From an uncultured Campylobacter sp. (lineage in GTDB: Bacteria; Campylobacterota; Campylobacteria; Campylobacterales; Campylobacteraceae), in NCBI RefSeq assembly GCF_938041645.1, contig NZ_CALIST010000037.1, positions 6,037-70,036 of the forward strand: 64,000 bases of DNA. Direction: 5' to 3'. The first letter of the stretch is position 1, and each line of letters opens with the position of its first letter. The position numbers and the translations under genes are program-made. Shown here in pieces: positions 26,284 to 34,762 of this stretch. The notes under the pieces were generated by a model. It was not told the DNA's origin and searched no databases. It saw only the letters and a list, made by a program, of their open reading frames with translations.

Positions 26284-26736
26284 ATGACGAATGCGGAGCA
26301 AAGCAAAAAAGCGGCGCAAGACGGGGAGCGGGAATGCCGCCAAAGGGCGGACGATAGAGTCTTGGCGCTGGTTACAGCTAGGTTTTTGGCGACACATAGG
26401 CTGTTTTTCTTGTTAAATTTACTCCAGCTAGCCGTCTGTCTTACGATTTTTACGAATTTTGCCGTGATTGCGAGCTTTTTGACGGCTTTTGCGGGGCTAT
26501 TTTATCTGCACGTTAGGCTGCATTTTGATACGCTGATTTTTAGAGATTTTGCGGAGTGGAGGCTTGATTGCGGCAAATTTGACGCGGCGCTTGCGGAGCT
26601 AAATTTAGCTAGCAAGCCGCCCAAAATCCGCGATATGAAAAGTCGCTGCGCGGGAACTTTGCGGCTATATAAATTAACGGCCGCGCTTACTTTTATCGTC
26701 GCCGTTGTGGCTTTTGCGTGTTACTATCTGAGCTAA
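26284..26736 (+). CDS. Small membrane protein of unknown function
   Basis: A 150-residue protein not recognised. It has a charged N-terminal 35 residues, a hydrophobic block at about 39-77 (two helices), a soluble segment with RDFAEWRLDCGKFDAAL, and a final helix at about 130-149. GAGGAGAGAAAATG gives a good ribosome binding site. It follows the PAP2-phosphatase gene by 190 bases on the same strand and may be the last gene of the lipid cluster; that link is positional only. Confidence 0.65.
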   Translation: MTNAEQSKKAAQDGERECRQRADDRVLALVTARFLATHRLFFLLNLLQLAVCLTIFTNFAVIASFLTAFAGLFYLHVRLHFDTLIFRDFAEWRLDCGKFDAALAELNLASKPPKIRDMKSRCAGTLRLYKLTAALTFIVAVVAFACYYLS

Positions 26737-27048
26737 ATTTGCTTGCCCGCTTAGACGGTTACGGAATGCCGATTTAGACGGCCTCATCGGTTTGGTGCGC
26801 AAAATTCAACAACTGTTTTTCATGGCGAGATAAACGGGATAAAATTGATTGCTTTTGCGGGCCATTTTTGTAGTGACTATTTTAAGCGATGAAACAGCGG
26901 TTAGTATCGCCGGCGCACCGTATCGAGCGCTTTTAAATTTGACGATTTCGTCGGTATTTTAAAATTTCAAAGCATAAAAAATCCAGTGCAAAAAGACGGA
27001 ATGGACAACCGAGTAAGTTTAGTCGGGGCAAAATATACGAATTTCCTT
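26737..27048. other. Intergenic region, convergent gene ends
   Basis: About 310 bases between the small membrane protein gene and murB. No gene, RNA or strong hairpin seen. Confidence 0.5.
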
Positions 27049-27840
27049 TTATAGCACCACGACCTCGGTTTCCAGTTCGATACCGAATTCCTCAAAAACG
27101 CGGCTTTGCGCTAAATTTATGAGCGCAATCACATCCTCAAAGCTCGCGCCGCCAAAATTTATGATGAAATTGGCGTGCTGCTCGCTAAATTTCGCGCCGC
27201 CGATCGCGTGGCCTTTAAGCCCCGCCGCTTCGATCAGCCTGCCCGCGGCGTCATTCGGCGGGTTTTTAAAGCAGCTTCCAAAGCTAGCTCCCTTTGGCTG
27301 GTTGGCGCGCTTGGCGGCGAAATCCGCGGCGACTTCGGCATCAAAGCCGCGCGAAATTTTAAACTCGGCGCCTAAAATCGGCTCATCTATCCCGCTTCTT
27401 CGGTAGCCGAAGCTTATCCTCTCGCGCTCCACCCAGCCGCGAGCCAGGCGCACGGCAAGCAGGCTATCGCTAATGCTCGCGCCGGCGAGCCCCGCGTTCA
27501 TTTTGATTAGCCCGCCGAGCGTGCCCGGGATGTTGCGCAAAAACTCAAAGCCGCCGAGACCCTGCTTTTTGGCGAAGTTATAAATTTTGCCCGACTTCGT
27601 TGCAGCCCCGATGCTAAGGACATCGCCGCTTAAGCTTATGCGGTCGAACTCCTCGCTTAGCATCGCAAGGTGCGGCGGCGCGGGCGAGATAAGCAGATTG
27701 TTGCCGCCACCGATGATCGCGCCCCCCGATATGCTCTCAAACTCCGCAAAATCGGCCTCGTCCTTTAAAATTTGCACCGCAAAGCTCCCGCCGATGCGCA
27801 CGGAGGTGTATTTGCTAAAATCTATCTGCTTTGTTTTCAA
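27049..27840 (-). CDS. murB: UDP-N-acetylenolpyruvoylglucosamine reductase
   Basis: A 263-residue FAD enzyme for peptidoglycan precursor synthesis. Motifs: TSVRIGGSFAV, IIGGGNNLLIS, IPGTLGGLIKMNAG, YRRSGIDEPI, FGSCFKNPP (catalytic Ser) and the C-terminal EFGIELETEVVVL (catalytic Glu). It is of the short type II form seen in Campylobacter. No co-directional neighbour is close, so it is probably monocistronic. Confidence 0.94.
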   Translation of the reverse strand: MKTKQIDFSKYTSVRIGGSFAVQILKDEADFAEFESISGGAIIGGGNNLLISPAPPHLAMLSEEFDRISLSGDVLSIGAATKSGKIYNFAKKQGLGGFEFLRNIPGTLGGLIKMNAGLAGASISDSLLAVRLARGWVERERISFGYRRSGIDEPILGAEFKISRGFDAEVAADFAAKRANQPKGASFGSCFKNPPNDAAGRLIEAAGLKGHAIGGAKFSEQHANFIINFGGASFEDVIALINLAQSRVFEEFGIELETEVVVL

Positions 27841-28454
27841 AATTCTGCCTTTTAAATTTCATTTCTAAATTTCACGCTCGTCGCTCGCCGCGCATCGTTT
27901 TAAAGTTTAGCGATACCGCCGCACCGCACGGTGCAAAACGCGAACGCTATTTCAAAATTTGACGCTGCTGCTGCGATTAAATTTATCTCGCCAGTGTATT
28001 TGGGCTGCGCGATACATCGTGTGCGCAGGGCTCGCACTCTGCGGTACAAAATACAGCCGCGCAATGTAGCGCCGCACTGCAAAATTTCATCGCTGCGTAG
28101 CCGTAAATTTAAGGCGCAGCTACAGATTGCACGGCGATAATAACGCTACAGCGCGGTCGATTGACGAGCTTGGCGGCAAAATCCGCGGCAAGCTCGGCGC
28201 TAAATTTTACGCGCAAATTTAAATTCACGTCGCACTCCGCAGCTAAACCCAAAAGCGGCGGAGGGGCTGCACCACAATGGCAAGAACGCGGGGTAAAATT
28301 CTACCTCGCGCGGCGACTTTTACGCCGAAGTAAAATTTAACCGAGGCGCAAACCTCTTAACGCCGAGGAATTTAGCCAAATGTGATTTCATTTCTAGTAA
28401 AAATTTAGCCGAAACAAGCGCTAAATTTCAACTAAATTTTAACCTCGCCCGCCT
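27841..28454. other. Long spacer with a murB-like fragment
   Basis: About 614 bases with many AAATTT words. Around 28165-28200 about 31 of 36 bases match a segment inside murB (27305-27340). On the minus strand it reads AELAADFAAKLVNRP versus AEVAADFAAKRANQP in MurB. Open frames in this spacer are short, and none is convincing. Confidence 0.4.
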
Positions 28455-29351
28455 TTACATCGGGTTTTGTCCGCCGCAGTCCGCAAAACGGATCTCGTTA
28501 TATTCGCGCGGGATAAAATTCTCCTGCGCGCTAATCGGCGCAGGGTAAAATCCGCGCTCATAACCAAGCTCAAACAGCCTATCCACCGCCCTTATCTGTG
28601 CCCCCGAAAGCTCGATCGAGGCCTCGTTGGCATAAAGGCTCAGATATTTTTCGAGCTTTGCGTCGTCCACGCGGATGAGATTTCGCTCCATGAGCATGTG
28701 CGACAAAAGGGGCTTATGCGCGGTGGCGATGCGCACGCCCTCGGTTAATACGCGCTCGCACTCGATGGCGTCGGTTATCGGCAGGCTGCGGCGAACCGCC
28801 ATGCCTCCTAGCGGCAGCGGCAGATTTTCGCCCGCTAGCTCGCTCCAGATATCCCAGATCTCGCGCTCCACGCAAAGCTCGTCCGAAAAGTCCAAAATAC
28901 TCTCGTGTATCAGCACGCCGGCGTCCACCTCTCCGCTTAAGACCGCGTCCTCGATCTCGAGAAAATTTTTATAAATCACGCGCGCTTGCGGGTATGCCAT
29001 GCGAAAAAGCAGGGCATTTGTCGTGTGTTTGCCGCTGAGCGCGACTTTGAAATTTCGCTTTAAAACCGCGCCCTTTTTCTTAACTAGCTTTGGGCCGTAG
29101 CCCTCACCGAAGCTCACTGCCGTGCGCAAAAGCGCGTATTCATCGCAGATCAGCGGATATAGCGCGAAGCTAATCGCCGTGGCCTCATAGGTGCCCTTTA
29201 GCGCCTCGTCGTTTAGCGTCTGGATATCAAGCGCGGTGGCGCTAAGCTTTAGATTTTTGGAGCTTACCCAGCCAAAATCAATCGCCTTATACATAAAAAT
29301 ATCGTCGGCGTCGGGCGAGTGGGCGACGTTTATATGCTTAAAAATCTTCAA
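28455..29351 (-). CDS. mqnD: 1,4-dihydroxy-6-naphthoate synthase (futalosine pathway)
   Basis: A 298-residue MqnA/MqnD family protein with a periplasmic-binding-protein-like fold. The N-terminus VAHSPDADDIFMYKAID matches MqnD (S-P-x-D-x-x-F), as do TALDIQTLNDEAL and LPLPLGGMAVRR. MqnD converts cyclic dehypoxanthinylfutalosine to 1,4-dihydroxy-6-naphthoate for menaquinone. Campylobacter uses this route instead of MenFDHCEB. The paralogue MqnA is the alternative; the SPDADDIF start favours MqnD. It is divergent from recA. Confidence 0.82.
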   Translation of the reverse strand: MKIFKHINVAHSPDADDIFMYKAIDFGWVSSKNLKLSATALDIQTLNDEALKGTYEATAISFALYPLICDEYALLRTAVSFGEGYGPKLVKKKGAVLKRNFKVALSGKHTTNALLFRMAYPQARVIYKNFLEIEDAVLSGEVDAGVLIHESILDFSDELCVEREIWDIWSELAGENLPLPLGGMAVRRSLPITDAIECERVLTEGVRIATAHKPLLSHMLMERNLIRVDDAKLEKYLSLYANEASIELSGAQIRAVDRLFELGYERGFYPAPISAQENFIPREYNEIRFADCGGQNPM

Positions 29352-29609
29352 ATTTTATCCTTTTTGCTCCGCTTTAAATTTCGCACGCGGCGTAATTTTT
29401 AAATGTTGCGAAATTATAGTGAAATTTTGCTACAGCCCTTATAAAAATGCGGAATTTCTAAAGAAAAACGTGAAAACAGGGCCTGTTTAAAAGGCTAAAT
29501 TTAAAGCTTTGAGGCTCGTCCTGCAGAACTTTTTGCGCTCCTTAAAAATTTCAAATTCCGATGCCGCGCCGAATTTGGGCGAATAATCAAAAATTCATTT
29601 CAAATTTGG

Positions 29610-29615
29610 TAAAAT
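29610..29615 (+). promoter_or_regulatory. Probable -10 box for recA
   Basis: TTTGGTAAAATC places a TAAAAT hexamer 28 bases before the recA ATG, with an AAGGAAAA ribosome binding site in between. No SOS box could be recognised, as expected for Campylobacter, which lacks LexA. Confidence 0.4.
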
Positions 29616-29642
29616 CAAGCGAATTTATTTTTAAGGAAAAAC

Positions 29643-30686
29643 ATGGACGAGGGAAAGAAAAAGACGCTGGATGCGGCGCTAAAATCGATCGACAAAGCTT
29701 TCGGCAAGGGCACGCTCGTGCGGCTAGGCGATAAGCAGGTCGAGCCGATAGACGCCATCTCTACGGGCTCTGTGGGGCTTGACATCGCGCTTGGCATCGG
29801 CGGCGTGCCGAAAGGGCGCATCATCGAGGTTTACGGGCCAGAGAGCTCGGGTAAGACGACGCTTACGCTTCATATCATCGCCGAGTGCCAAAAAGCGGGC
29901 GGAATTTGCGCATTCGTAGACGCCGAGCACGCGTTAGACGTCAAATACGCTTCAAATTTAGGCGTCGATACCGACAATCTCTACGTCAGCCAGCCCGACT
30001 TCGGCGAGCAGGCGCTCGACATCGTAGAAACCTTAGCAAAGAGCGGCGCGATCGATCTTATCGTCGTAGATAGCGTCGCCGCGCTCACGCCAAAAAACGA
30101 GATCGAGGGCGACATGGGCGATCAGCACGTGGGGCTTCAGGCGCGACTTATGAGTCAAGCGCTGCGTAAGCTCGCCGGCGTCGTGCATAAGATGAACACC
30201 ACGGTGATCTTTATCAACCAAATCCGTATGAAGATCGGCGCGATGGGCTACGGCACGCCAGAGACCACTACGGGCGGCAATGCGCTTAAATTTTACGCTT
30301 CGGTGCGCATCGATATACGCAAGATCGCTACTTTGAAACAAAATGAAGAGAGTATCGGCAACCGCGCCAAGGTCAAGGTCGTAAAAAACAAGGTGGCGCC
30401 GCCGTTTAAGATCGCGGAATTTGACATAATGTTCGGCAAGGGCATCAGCAAGGTAGGCGAGCTGATCGATTACGGCGTCAAGCTCGACATCGTCGATAAA
30501 AGCGGCGCATGGTTCAGCTACGGCGACACTAAGTTGGGACAAGGGCGCGAAAACGCTAAAATTTATCTAGAGAATAACCCTGCTGTCGCTGAAGAGATCA
30601 CAGCAAAGATCCGCGAGCAGATGGGTAGCGTAAATTTCAGCGCAGGCGCGGACGATGAAGAAAATTTACAAAGTGGAGATGAGTAA
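29643..30686 (+). CDS. recA: Recombinase RecA
   Basis: A 347-residue recombinase. Walker A is GPESSGKTTL near residues 66-75, followed by DAEHALD, LIVVDSVAALTPKNEI and the L2-region GGNALKFYASVR. It forms filaments on single-stranded DNA for strand exchange. Its TAA stop overlaps the enolase ATG (TAATG), so recA and eno are translationally coupled, an arrangement known in Campylobacter. Confidence 0.98.
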   Translation: MDEGKKKTLDAALKSIDKAFGKGTLVRLGDKQVEPIDAISTGSVGLDIALGIGGVPKGRIIEVYGPESSGKTTLTLHIIAECQKAGGICAFVDAEHALDVKYASNLGVDTDNLYVSQPDFGEQALDIVETLAKSGAIDLIVVDSVAALTPKNEIEGDMGDQHVGLQARLMSQALRKLAGVVHKMNTTVIFINQIRMKIGAMGYGTPETTTGGNALKFYASVRIDIRKIATLKQNEESIGNRAKVKVVKNKVAPPFKIAEFDIMFGKGISKVGELIDYGVKLDIVDKSGAWFSYGDTKLGQGRENAKIYLENNPAVAEEITAKIREQMGSVNFSAGADDEENLQSGDE

Positions 30687-31936
30687 TGATTTATATCGAA
30701 GATGTTTATGCGATAGAGGTACTTGACAGCCGTGGCAACCCGACCGTGAAAGCGACTGTGGCTCTAAGCGACGGCACCGTAGCAAGCGCGATAGTCCCAA
30801 GCGGCGCAAGCACGGGCAAACGCGAGGCACTAGAGCTTCGCGACGGGGGCGATAGATACTGCGGCAAGGGCGTGCTAAAAGCGGTGGAAAACGTAAATTC
30901 GCAGATCGCCGAAGCCGTGATCGGACTAGATGCTTTTGGTCAAAAGGCGCTTGATGATGAGATGAGAGAGCTTGACGGCACCGATAACTATTCAAATTTA
31001 GGCGCAAATGCGGTGCTTGGCGTATCTATGGCGGTAGCGCGCGCAGCGGCAAAGAGCCTTGACGTGTCTTTGTATCGCTACCTAGGCGGCGCAAACGCTA
31101 GCGTACTGCCGGTGCCGATGTTTAATATCATCAACGGCGGCGCGCACGCGAACAACAGCGTGGATTTCCAAGAATTTATGATTATGCCGTTTGGATTTGA
31201 TAAATTTAGCGACGCGTTGCGAGCGGCGAGCGAAATTTACCACACGCTAAAAGGGCTTCTAAACGCAGCCGGTCACAGCACGGCGGTGGGCGACGAGGGC
31301 GGATTTGCGCCAAATTTAAACGATAACGAAGAGCCGATCAAGCTAATCATGCAAGCTATCGAAAAAGCGGGCTACAAAGCAGGCGAGCAGATCAAACTAG
31401 CCCTTGACGTCGCAGCTAGCGAGCTGTACGAAAACGGCAAATATAAGCTAGAAGGCAAGGAATTTAGCAGCGAAGAGCTGATAGAGCGATACGCGCAGCT
31501 TTGCGAGAAGTATCCGATATTTTCGATCGAGGACGGCCTAAGCGAGGACGACTGGGTGGGCTGGGCGAAGCTAACGAGCAAGCTTGGCTCTAAAGTGCAG
31601 CTCGTGGGCGACGATCTATTTGTAACGAACGAGAAGATTTTACGCGAAGGCATCGCCAAGGGCGTAGGCAACGCGATTTTGATAAAACCAAATCAAATCG
31701 GCACCGTCAGCCAAACGATGCAGACGATCCGCCTAGCGCAGCGCAAAGGCTACCGCTGCGTGATGAGCCACAGAAGCGGCGAGAGCGAGGATAGCTTTAT
31801 CGCGGACTTCGCCGTCGCGATGAATACGGGCCAAATCAAAACGGGCGCGACCTCAAGAAGCGAGCGCAACGCCAAATATAACCGCCTGCTTGAGATCGAG
31901 CGCGAGACGGACGAGTTTTTAGGAAGCCGAATTTAA
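30686..31936 (+). CDS. eno: Enolase
   Basis: A 416-residue glycolytic/gluconeogenic enzyme, 2-phosphoglycerate to phosphoenolpyruvate. Motifs: EVLDSRGNPTVKA, GGAHANNSVDFQEFMI, metal ligands in SIEDGLSEDDW and VGDDLFVTN, catalytic Lys in LIKPNQIGTVS, and the signature SHRSGESEDSFIAD. It is coupled to recA by start/stop overlap. Confidence 0.98.
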   Translation: MIYIEDVYAIEVLDSRGNPTVKATVALSDGTVASAIVPSGASTGKREALELRDGGDRYCGKGVLKAVENVNSQIAEAVIGLDAFGQKALDDEMRELDGTDNYSNLGANAVLGVSMAVARAAAKSLDVSLYRYLGGANASVLPVPMFNIINGGAHANNSVDFQEFMIMPFGFDKFSDALRAASEIYHTLKGLLNAAGHSTAVGDEGGFAPNLNDNEEPIKLIMQAIEKAGYKAGEQIKLALDVAASELYENGKYKLEGKEFSSEELIERYAQLCEKYPIFSIEDGLSEDDWVGWAKLTSKLGSKVQLVGDDLFVTNEKILREGIAKGVGNAILIKPNQIGTVSQTMQTIRLAQRKGYRCVMSHRSGESEDSFIADFAVAMNTGQIKTGATSRSERNAKYNRLLEIERETDEFLGSRI

Positions 31937-31937
31937 A

Positions 31938-32747
31938 ATGTTTTTTAAAAAAAAGTCCAAGCGGGGCTTAAAAGGCGGCGCGCAGCGCACCTATACGGGC
32001 ACGCAAGGCAGATATTCAGACGCAGACTTTGACGAGGACGATTTTTTTGACGATGAAGAATTTTATAGCGATGAAAATTTTGGCGGAGGCTTTAGCGAGG
32101 TAGGGGCTGGCTTCCGGAAAAATCGCAACGGAGCTTCGCGCGGTATAGACGAAGCAGGTTCTGCCTCTGAAGCCACAAGCAGCAGCTCTAATTTAAGTGG
32201 CAAAAGCTCCGCTGCAAGCGGAAACTACGAAGGCAATATGCAAGCAGACGCGGGCTTTTACAGCGCGGAATTTATTGGGAGCAGCGATTTAAAGAATGCA
32301 GAGTTATACGCTAAAGAAAACTGCTTCCCAAACGACGCGGATTTTGCGGCTCAGAGCGTAGACTACGGCTCTCAAGGCACGAGCTTTGCAGCGCAAGACA
32401 TAAATCCTGCTACGCAAGGATTTTCTTTTGCGCCGCAAAACGCAGATCCTGCCGCAAAAAAAGCTTTAAAAAAGCGTAAAAATTTAAAAGAACGGCTGAA
32501 TTTTATCAATCCGTTTTCGCCGCTTAAGCAGATTTTTGCAGCTCTTGCGCTGATCGTCTGCGTCGTTTTTGCGGGCATCTTTGTGGGTGACGTGCTGTTT
32601 GGCAAACGATCGTTTGAGGTGCTGCGCCAGCTGCAAAAAGAAAAGGCGTTTTTATTCACCGACGTCGAGCGGCTAAAAGAGGAAAACGCCGAACTGCAAA
32701 AGCTTTATTTAGAGCGTCGCTCGCTCGATCCGGACCTTAAAAAATGA
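31938..32747 (+). CDS. FtsB/DivIC-like septum protein with long acidic N-terminal extension
   Basis: A 269-residue protein. The C-terminal 75 residues form a single membrane helix (198-218) and a coiled coil (about 228-260, LQKEKAFLFTDVERLKEEN), the layout of FtsB/DivIC/FtsL septum formation initiators. The first 170 residues are low-complexity, acidic then Ser/Ala-rich, and contain three 14-residue repeats (133-174). In C. jejuni a gene of this type follows eno, which supports the family. It overlaps the next gene by ATGA. The septal role is inferred. Confidence 0.7.
   Translation: MFFKKKSKRGLKGGAQRTYTGTQGRYSDADFDEDDFFDDEEFYSDENFGGGFSEVGAGFRKNRNGASRGIDEAGSASEATSSSSNLSGKSSAASGNYEGNMQADAGFYSAEFIGSSDLKNAELYAKENCFPNDADFAAQSVDYGSQGTSFAAQDINPATQGFSFAPQNADPAAKKALKKRKNLKERLNFINPFSPLKQIFAALALIVCVVFAGIFVGDVLFGKRSFEVLRQLQKEKAFLFTDVERLKEENAELQKLYLERRSLDPDLKK
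32334..32459 (+). repeat. Three tandem 42-bp units encoding a 14-residue repeat
   Basis: Units at 32334-32375, 32376-32417 and 32418-32459 encode DADFAAQSVDYGSQ, GTSFAAQDINPATQ and GFSFAPQNADPAAK. The units are diverged in DNA but align without gaps in protein. Confidence 0.7.
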
Positions 32748-33934
32748 GAAAAATTTCTTTGCTAATTTTAGGTCTTTGCGCTTTTTTAAACGCTGAGAAT
32801 TTAAATGGCGCAAATTCAAACGCTACGAAACTCAGCATCGTCGCGGTAAAAGAGCAAAATTCTACCAATTTGGCGATTAAAGGGCCAAGGACAGGTGCAC
32901 AAAGCCCAAACGCTAAAAAGCAAGCTGTAATGAAACCTGAAACATCTAAAAGCCCTACCGCAGCAATGCAAAAAAGCGCCGCAGAAGCTAATTCCAGTAT
33001 TAAAGCAAGCGCCGCCAAAAAAGCCGTGAGCGCACAGCTCTCGCAGACCGAAAAAAAAGCTCCTGGCCCCAAAGCGGGCATCGGCGCTCCTTTGCAGGTC
33101 ATTAAAACGGAGCTGAACTCTTCTGCGCAGCCTTCAGTTGCGATGCTTCCGCCTCCTGATGAGTTACCGATCGTGCCAGAAGTAAGCGAGCCAAATTCTA
33201 CGATAGCGCAAAATTTCAAAGCGGCACAGAATTCTACAGCTCAAAATTCTACGGTGCAAAACTCCACTATGCAACAAAACGCGCAATCTGCTCCGCAAAA
33301 TTCCAATCCGGCGCAAAGCTCCGCCGCCGCGTCGCAAAATACTCCCGCGCCTAAAAATTTTACGCAGCAAACCTTTGCGCTTCCCTCCGACGCCCTTACG
33401 ATCGAAAGCTTAATTGTGCGATATAGGGACGACGACGGGGTCCTGCACGAAAAGATCGTTGATGTCAATCGCTCGATTGATTGGCACGATGACTTCGTGC
33501 TAAGCGCTAGCGCCAAACCCGCGCTACATAGGGCACTGGACGTCTCGGTTACTTCGACTGATCCAAATTTACAAAAGCAGGCCTCGCAAAGTGGCATCAC
33601 GCCTAGCTTCGCGCCGCGCCTGGAGCTACCGTTAGAGACGCTTAAATTTGATGACGGATTGAAATTTGTCATCCGCAAAGACAGCGTGCAACTAATCACC
33701 GCAGATGATTTCAAAAGCTCCGATGCAAATGCTTCGGGCACGCTTGAAGCGGAGTTTTGGCGCCAAGAGATCCCACTTAGCGGCGCGAGCTTTGCTGTAA
33801 ATATCGGCGGTTTTAGCGACATCAACGTCACCAAAGAGGACGGCTACTACCGCATCGGCGTGCGCTCACATGAGGGTAACCTCAGCATCAGACGCAAAGA
33901 TGGCGGGTATTTGATCTACAAAAATTCTAATTAA
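32744..33934 (+). CDS. Periplasmic AMIN-domain-like protein with many glycosylation sequons (CgpA-like)
   Basis: A 396-residue protein with a signal peptide (about 1-17). A Ser/Ala/Asn/Gln/Pro-rich disordered middle (to about 205) includes AQNST-type pentapeptide repeats at 161-175. A folded C-terminal domain follows (about 215-390), resembling an AMIN-type beta domain (ETLKFDDGLKFVI). It contains seven bacterial N-glycosylation sequons D/E-x-N-x-S/T, at Asn39, 83, 125, 242, 329, 361 and 379. In C. jejuni the equivalent gene downstream of eno encodes the PglB substrate CgpA. The function is otherwise unknown. Confidence 0.72.
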   Translation: MRKISLLILGLCAFLNAENLNGANSNATKLSIVAVKEQNSTNLAIKGPRTGAQSPNAKKQAVMKPETSKSPTAAMQKSAAEANSSIKASAAKKAVSAQLSQTEKKAPGPKAGIGAPLQVIKTELNSSAQPSVAMLPPPDELPIVPEVSEPNSTIAQNFKAAQNSTAQNSTVQNSTMQQNAQSAPQNSNPAQSSAAASQNTPAPKNFTQQTFALPSDALTIESLIVRYRDDDGVLHEKIVDVNRSIDWHDDFVLSASAKPALHRALDVSVTSTDPNLQKQASQSGITPSFAPRLELPLETLKFDDGLKFVIRKDSVQLITADDFKSSDANASGTLEAEFWRQEIPLSGASFAVNIGGFSDINVTKEDGYYRIGVRSHEGNLSIRRKDGGYLIYKNSN

Positions 33935-33943
33935 GGAGAGGCT

Positions 33944-34573
33944 ATGACGCATTTAGAGATTATGAAATTTCGCCACGCGTGCAAAATTTTTGACGAGAAT
34001 AAAAAGATCGGTAAAGCCGATTTTGACGCCATTTTGCAGGCAGGCATCTTAGCACCTAGTTCTACGGGGCTAGAGCAATGGAACTTTTTGGTTGTGCAAA
34101 ACAAGGCGTTGCGCGAGCAGATCCGCGAAAAATCGTGGAATCAGCCGCAGATCACCTCTTGCTCACATCTGGTTGTGATTTTAGCAAAGATCAAGGACAT
34201 AAAGCTAGGAAGTGATTATATCGAGCGAATGATTACGCGTAAAAAAGATGAAGCGCCCAAATATATCGGCGACAGGCATAAATTTTATCAAGATTTTTTA
34301 AGCGGTTATTTTCACAACGACGATGAGGAGCTATTTAATTGGTCGCACGCGCAGTGCATGTTCCCGGCTTTGGCGATGATGAACGAGGCCGCAAGTCGCG
34401 GCATCGACAGCTGCCCGATGGAGGGCTTTGATCGCGCAGCGCTCGGAGAGATTTTGAATCTAAAATGGAATGAGCGTCGCGTGGCGCTACTCGTGCCTTT
34501 CGGCTACCGCGTAAATCCACAGCCGCAAAAGATCCGCCGCAGCATGGATGACGTAGTAAAGTGGATCGAATAA
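33944..34573 (+). CDS. NAD(P)H-dependent nitroreductase family flavoprotein
   Basis: A 209-residue FMN oxidoreductase of the nitroreductase superfamily. Visible features: FRHACKIFDENKKI at the N-terminus, ILAPSSTGLEQWNFLVVQ (FMN-binding Ser/Asn region), and CPMEGFDRAALGEILNL with VALLVPFGYR near the end. Related Campylobacter and Helicobacter enzymes (RdxA/FrxA type) reduce nitroaromatics and quinone-like acceptors. AAGGAGAGGC precedes the ATG, 9 bases after the AMIN-protein gene, so the two are likely co-transcribed. Confidence 0.88.
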   Translation: MTHLEIMKFRHACKIFDENKKIGKADFDAILQAGILAPSSTGLEQWNFLVVQNKALREQIREKSWNQPQITSCSHLVVILAKIKDIKLGSDYIERMITRKKDEAPKYIGDRHKFYQDFLSGYFHNDDEELFNWSHAQCMFPALAMMNEAASRGIDSCPMEGFDRAALGEILNLKWNERRVALLVPFGYRVNPQPQKIRRSMDDVVKWIE

Positions 34574-34606
34574 GCTAGCAAGCGCTTTTGAATCGCTAAA
34601 CTTGAG

Positions 34607-34676
34607 GCGCAGTAAATTCCAAAGTCTAGAGTCTAGTGTGCGAAGCGGCAAGCGCGTTTTTAGGAATTTACCGCGC
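34607..34676 (+). terminator. Inverted repeat after the nitroreductase gene
   Basis: GCGCAGTAAATTCC at 34607-34620 pairs with 34663-34676 with one mismatch, and TTTAGCCTTTTTT follows. The loop is long (42 bases), so efficiency is uncertain. Confidence 0.45.
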
Positions 34677-34762
34677 TTTAGCCTTTTTTCTCGCCCCCAA
34701 ATCTTGTGTGGCGAGATTTAAAATTTTATAAAATCACCGAAAATTTAAACGAAGGAGCGAGC

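Noticed and set aside
27719..27726. C6 run within murB as a possible phase-variable tract
   Set aside because: The murB frame is intact across it and all motifs downstream are in register.
27900..28140. Short frames on both strands in the murB-mqnD spacer
   Set aside because: Overlapping frames of about 60-70 codons with no ribosome binding site or recognisable family.
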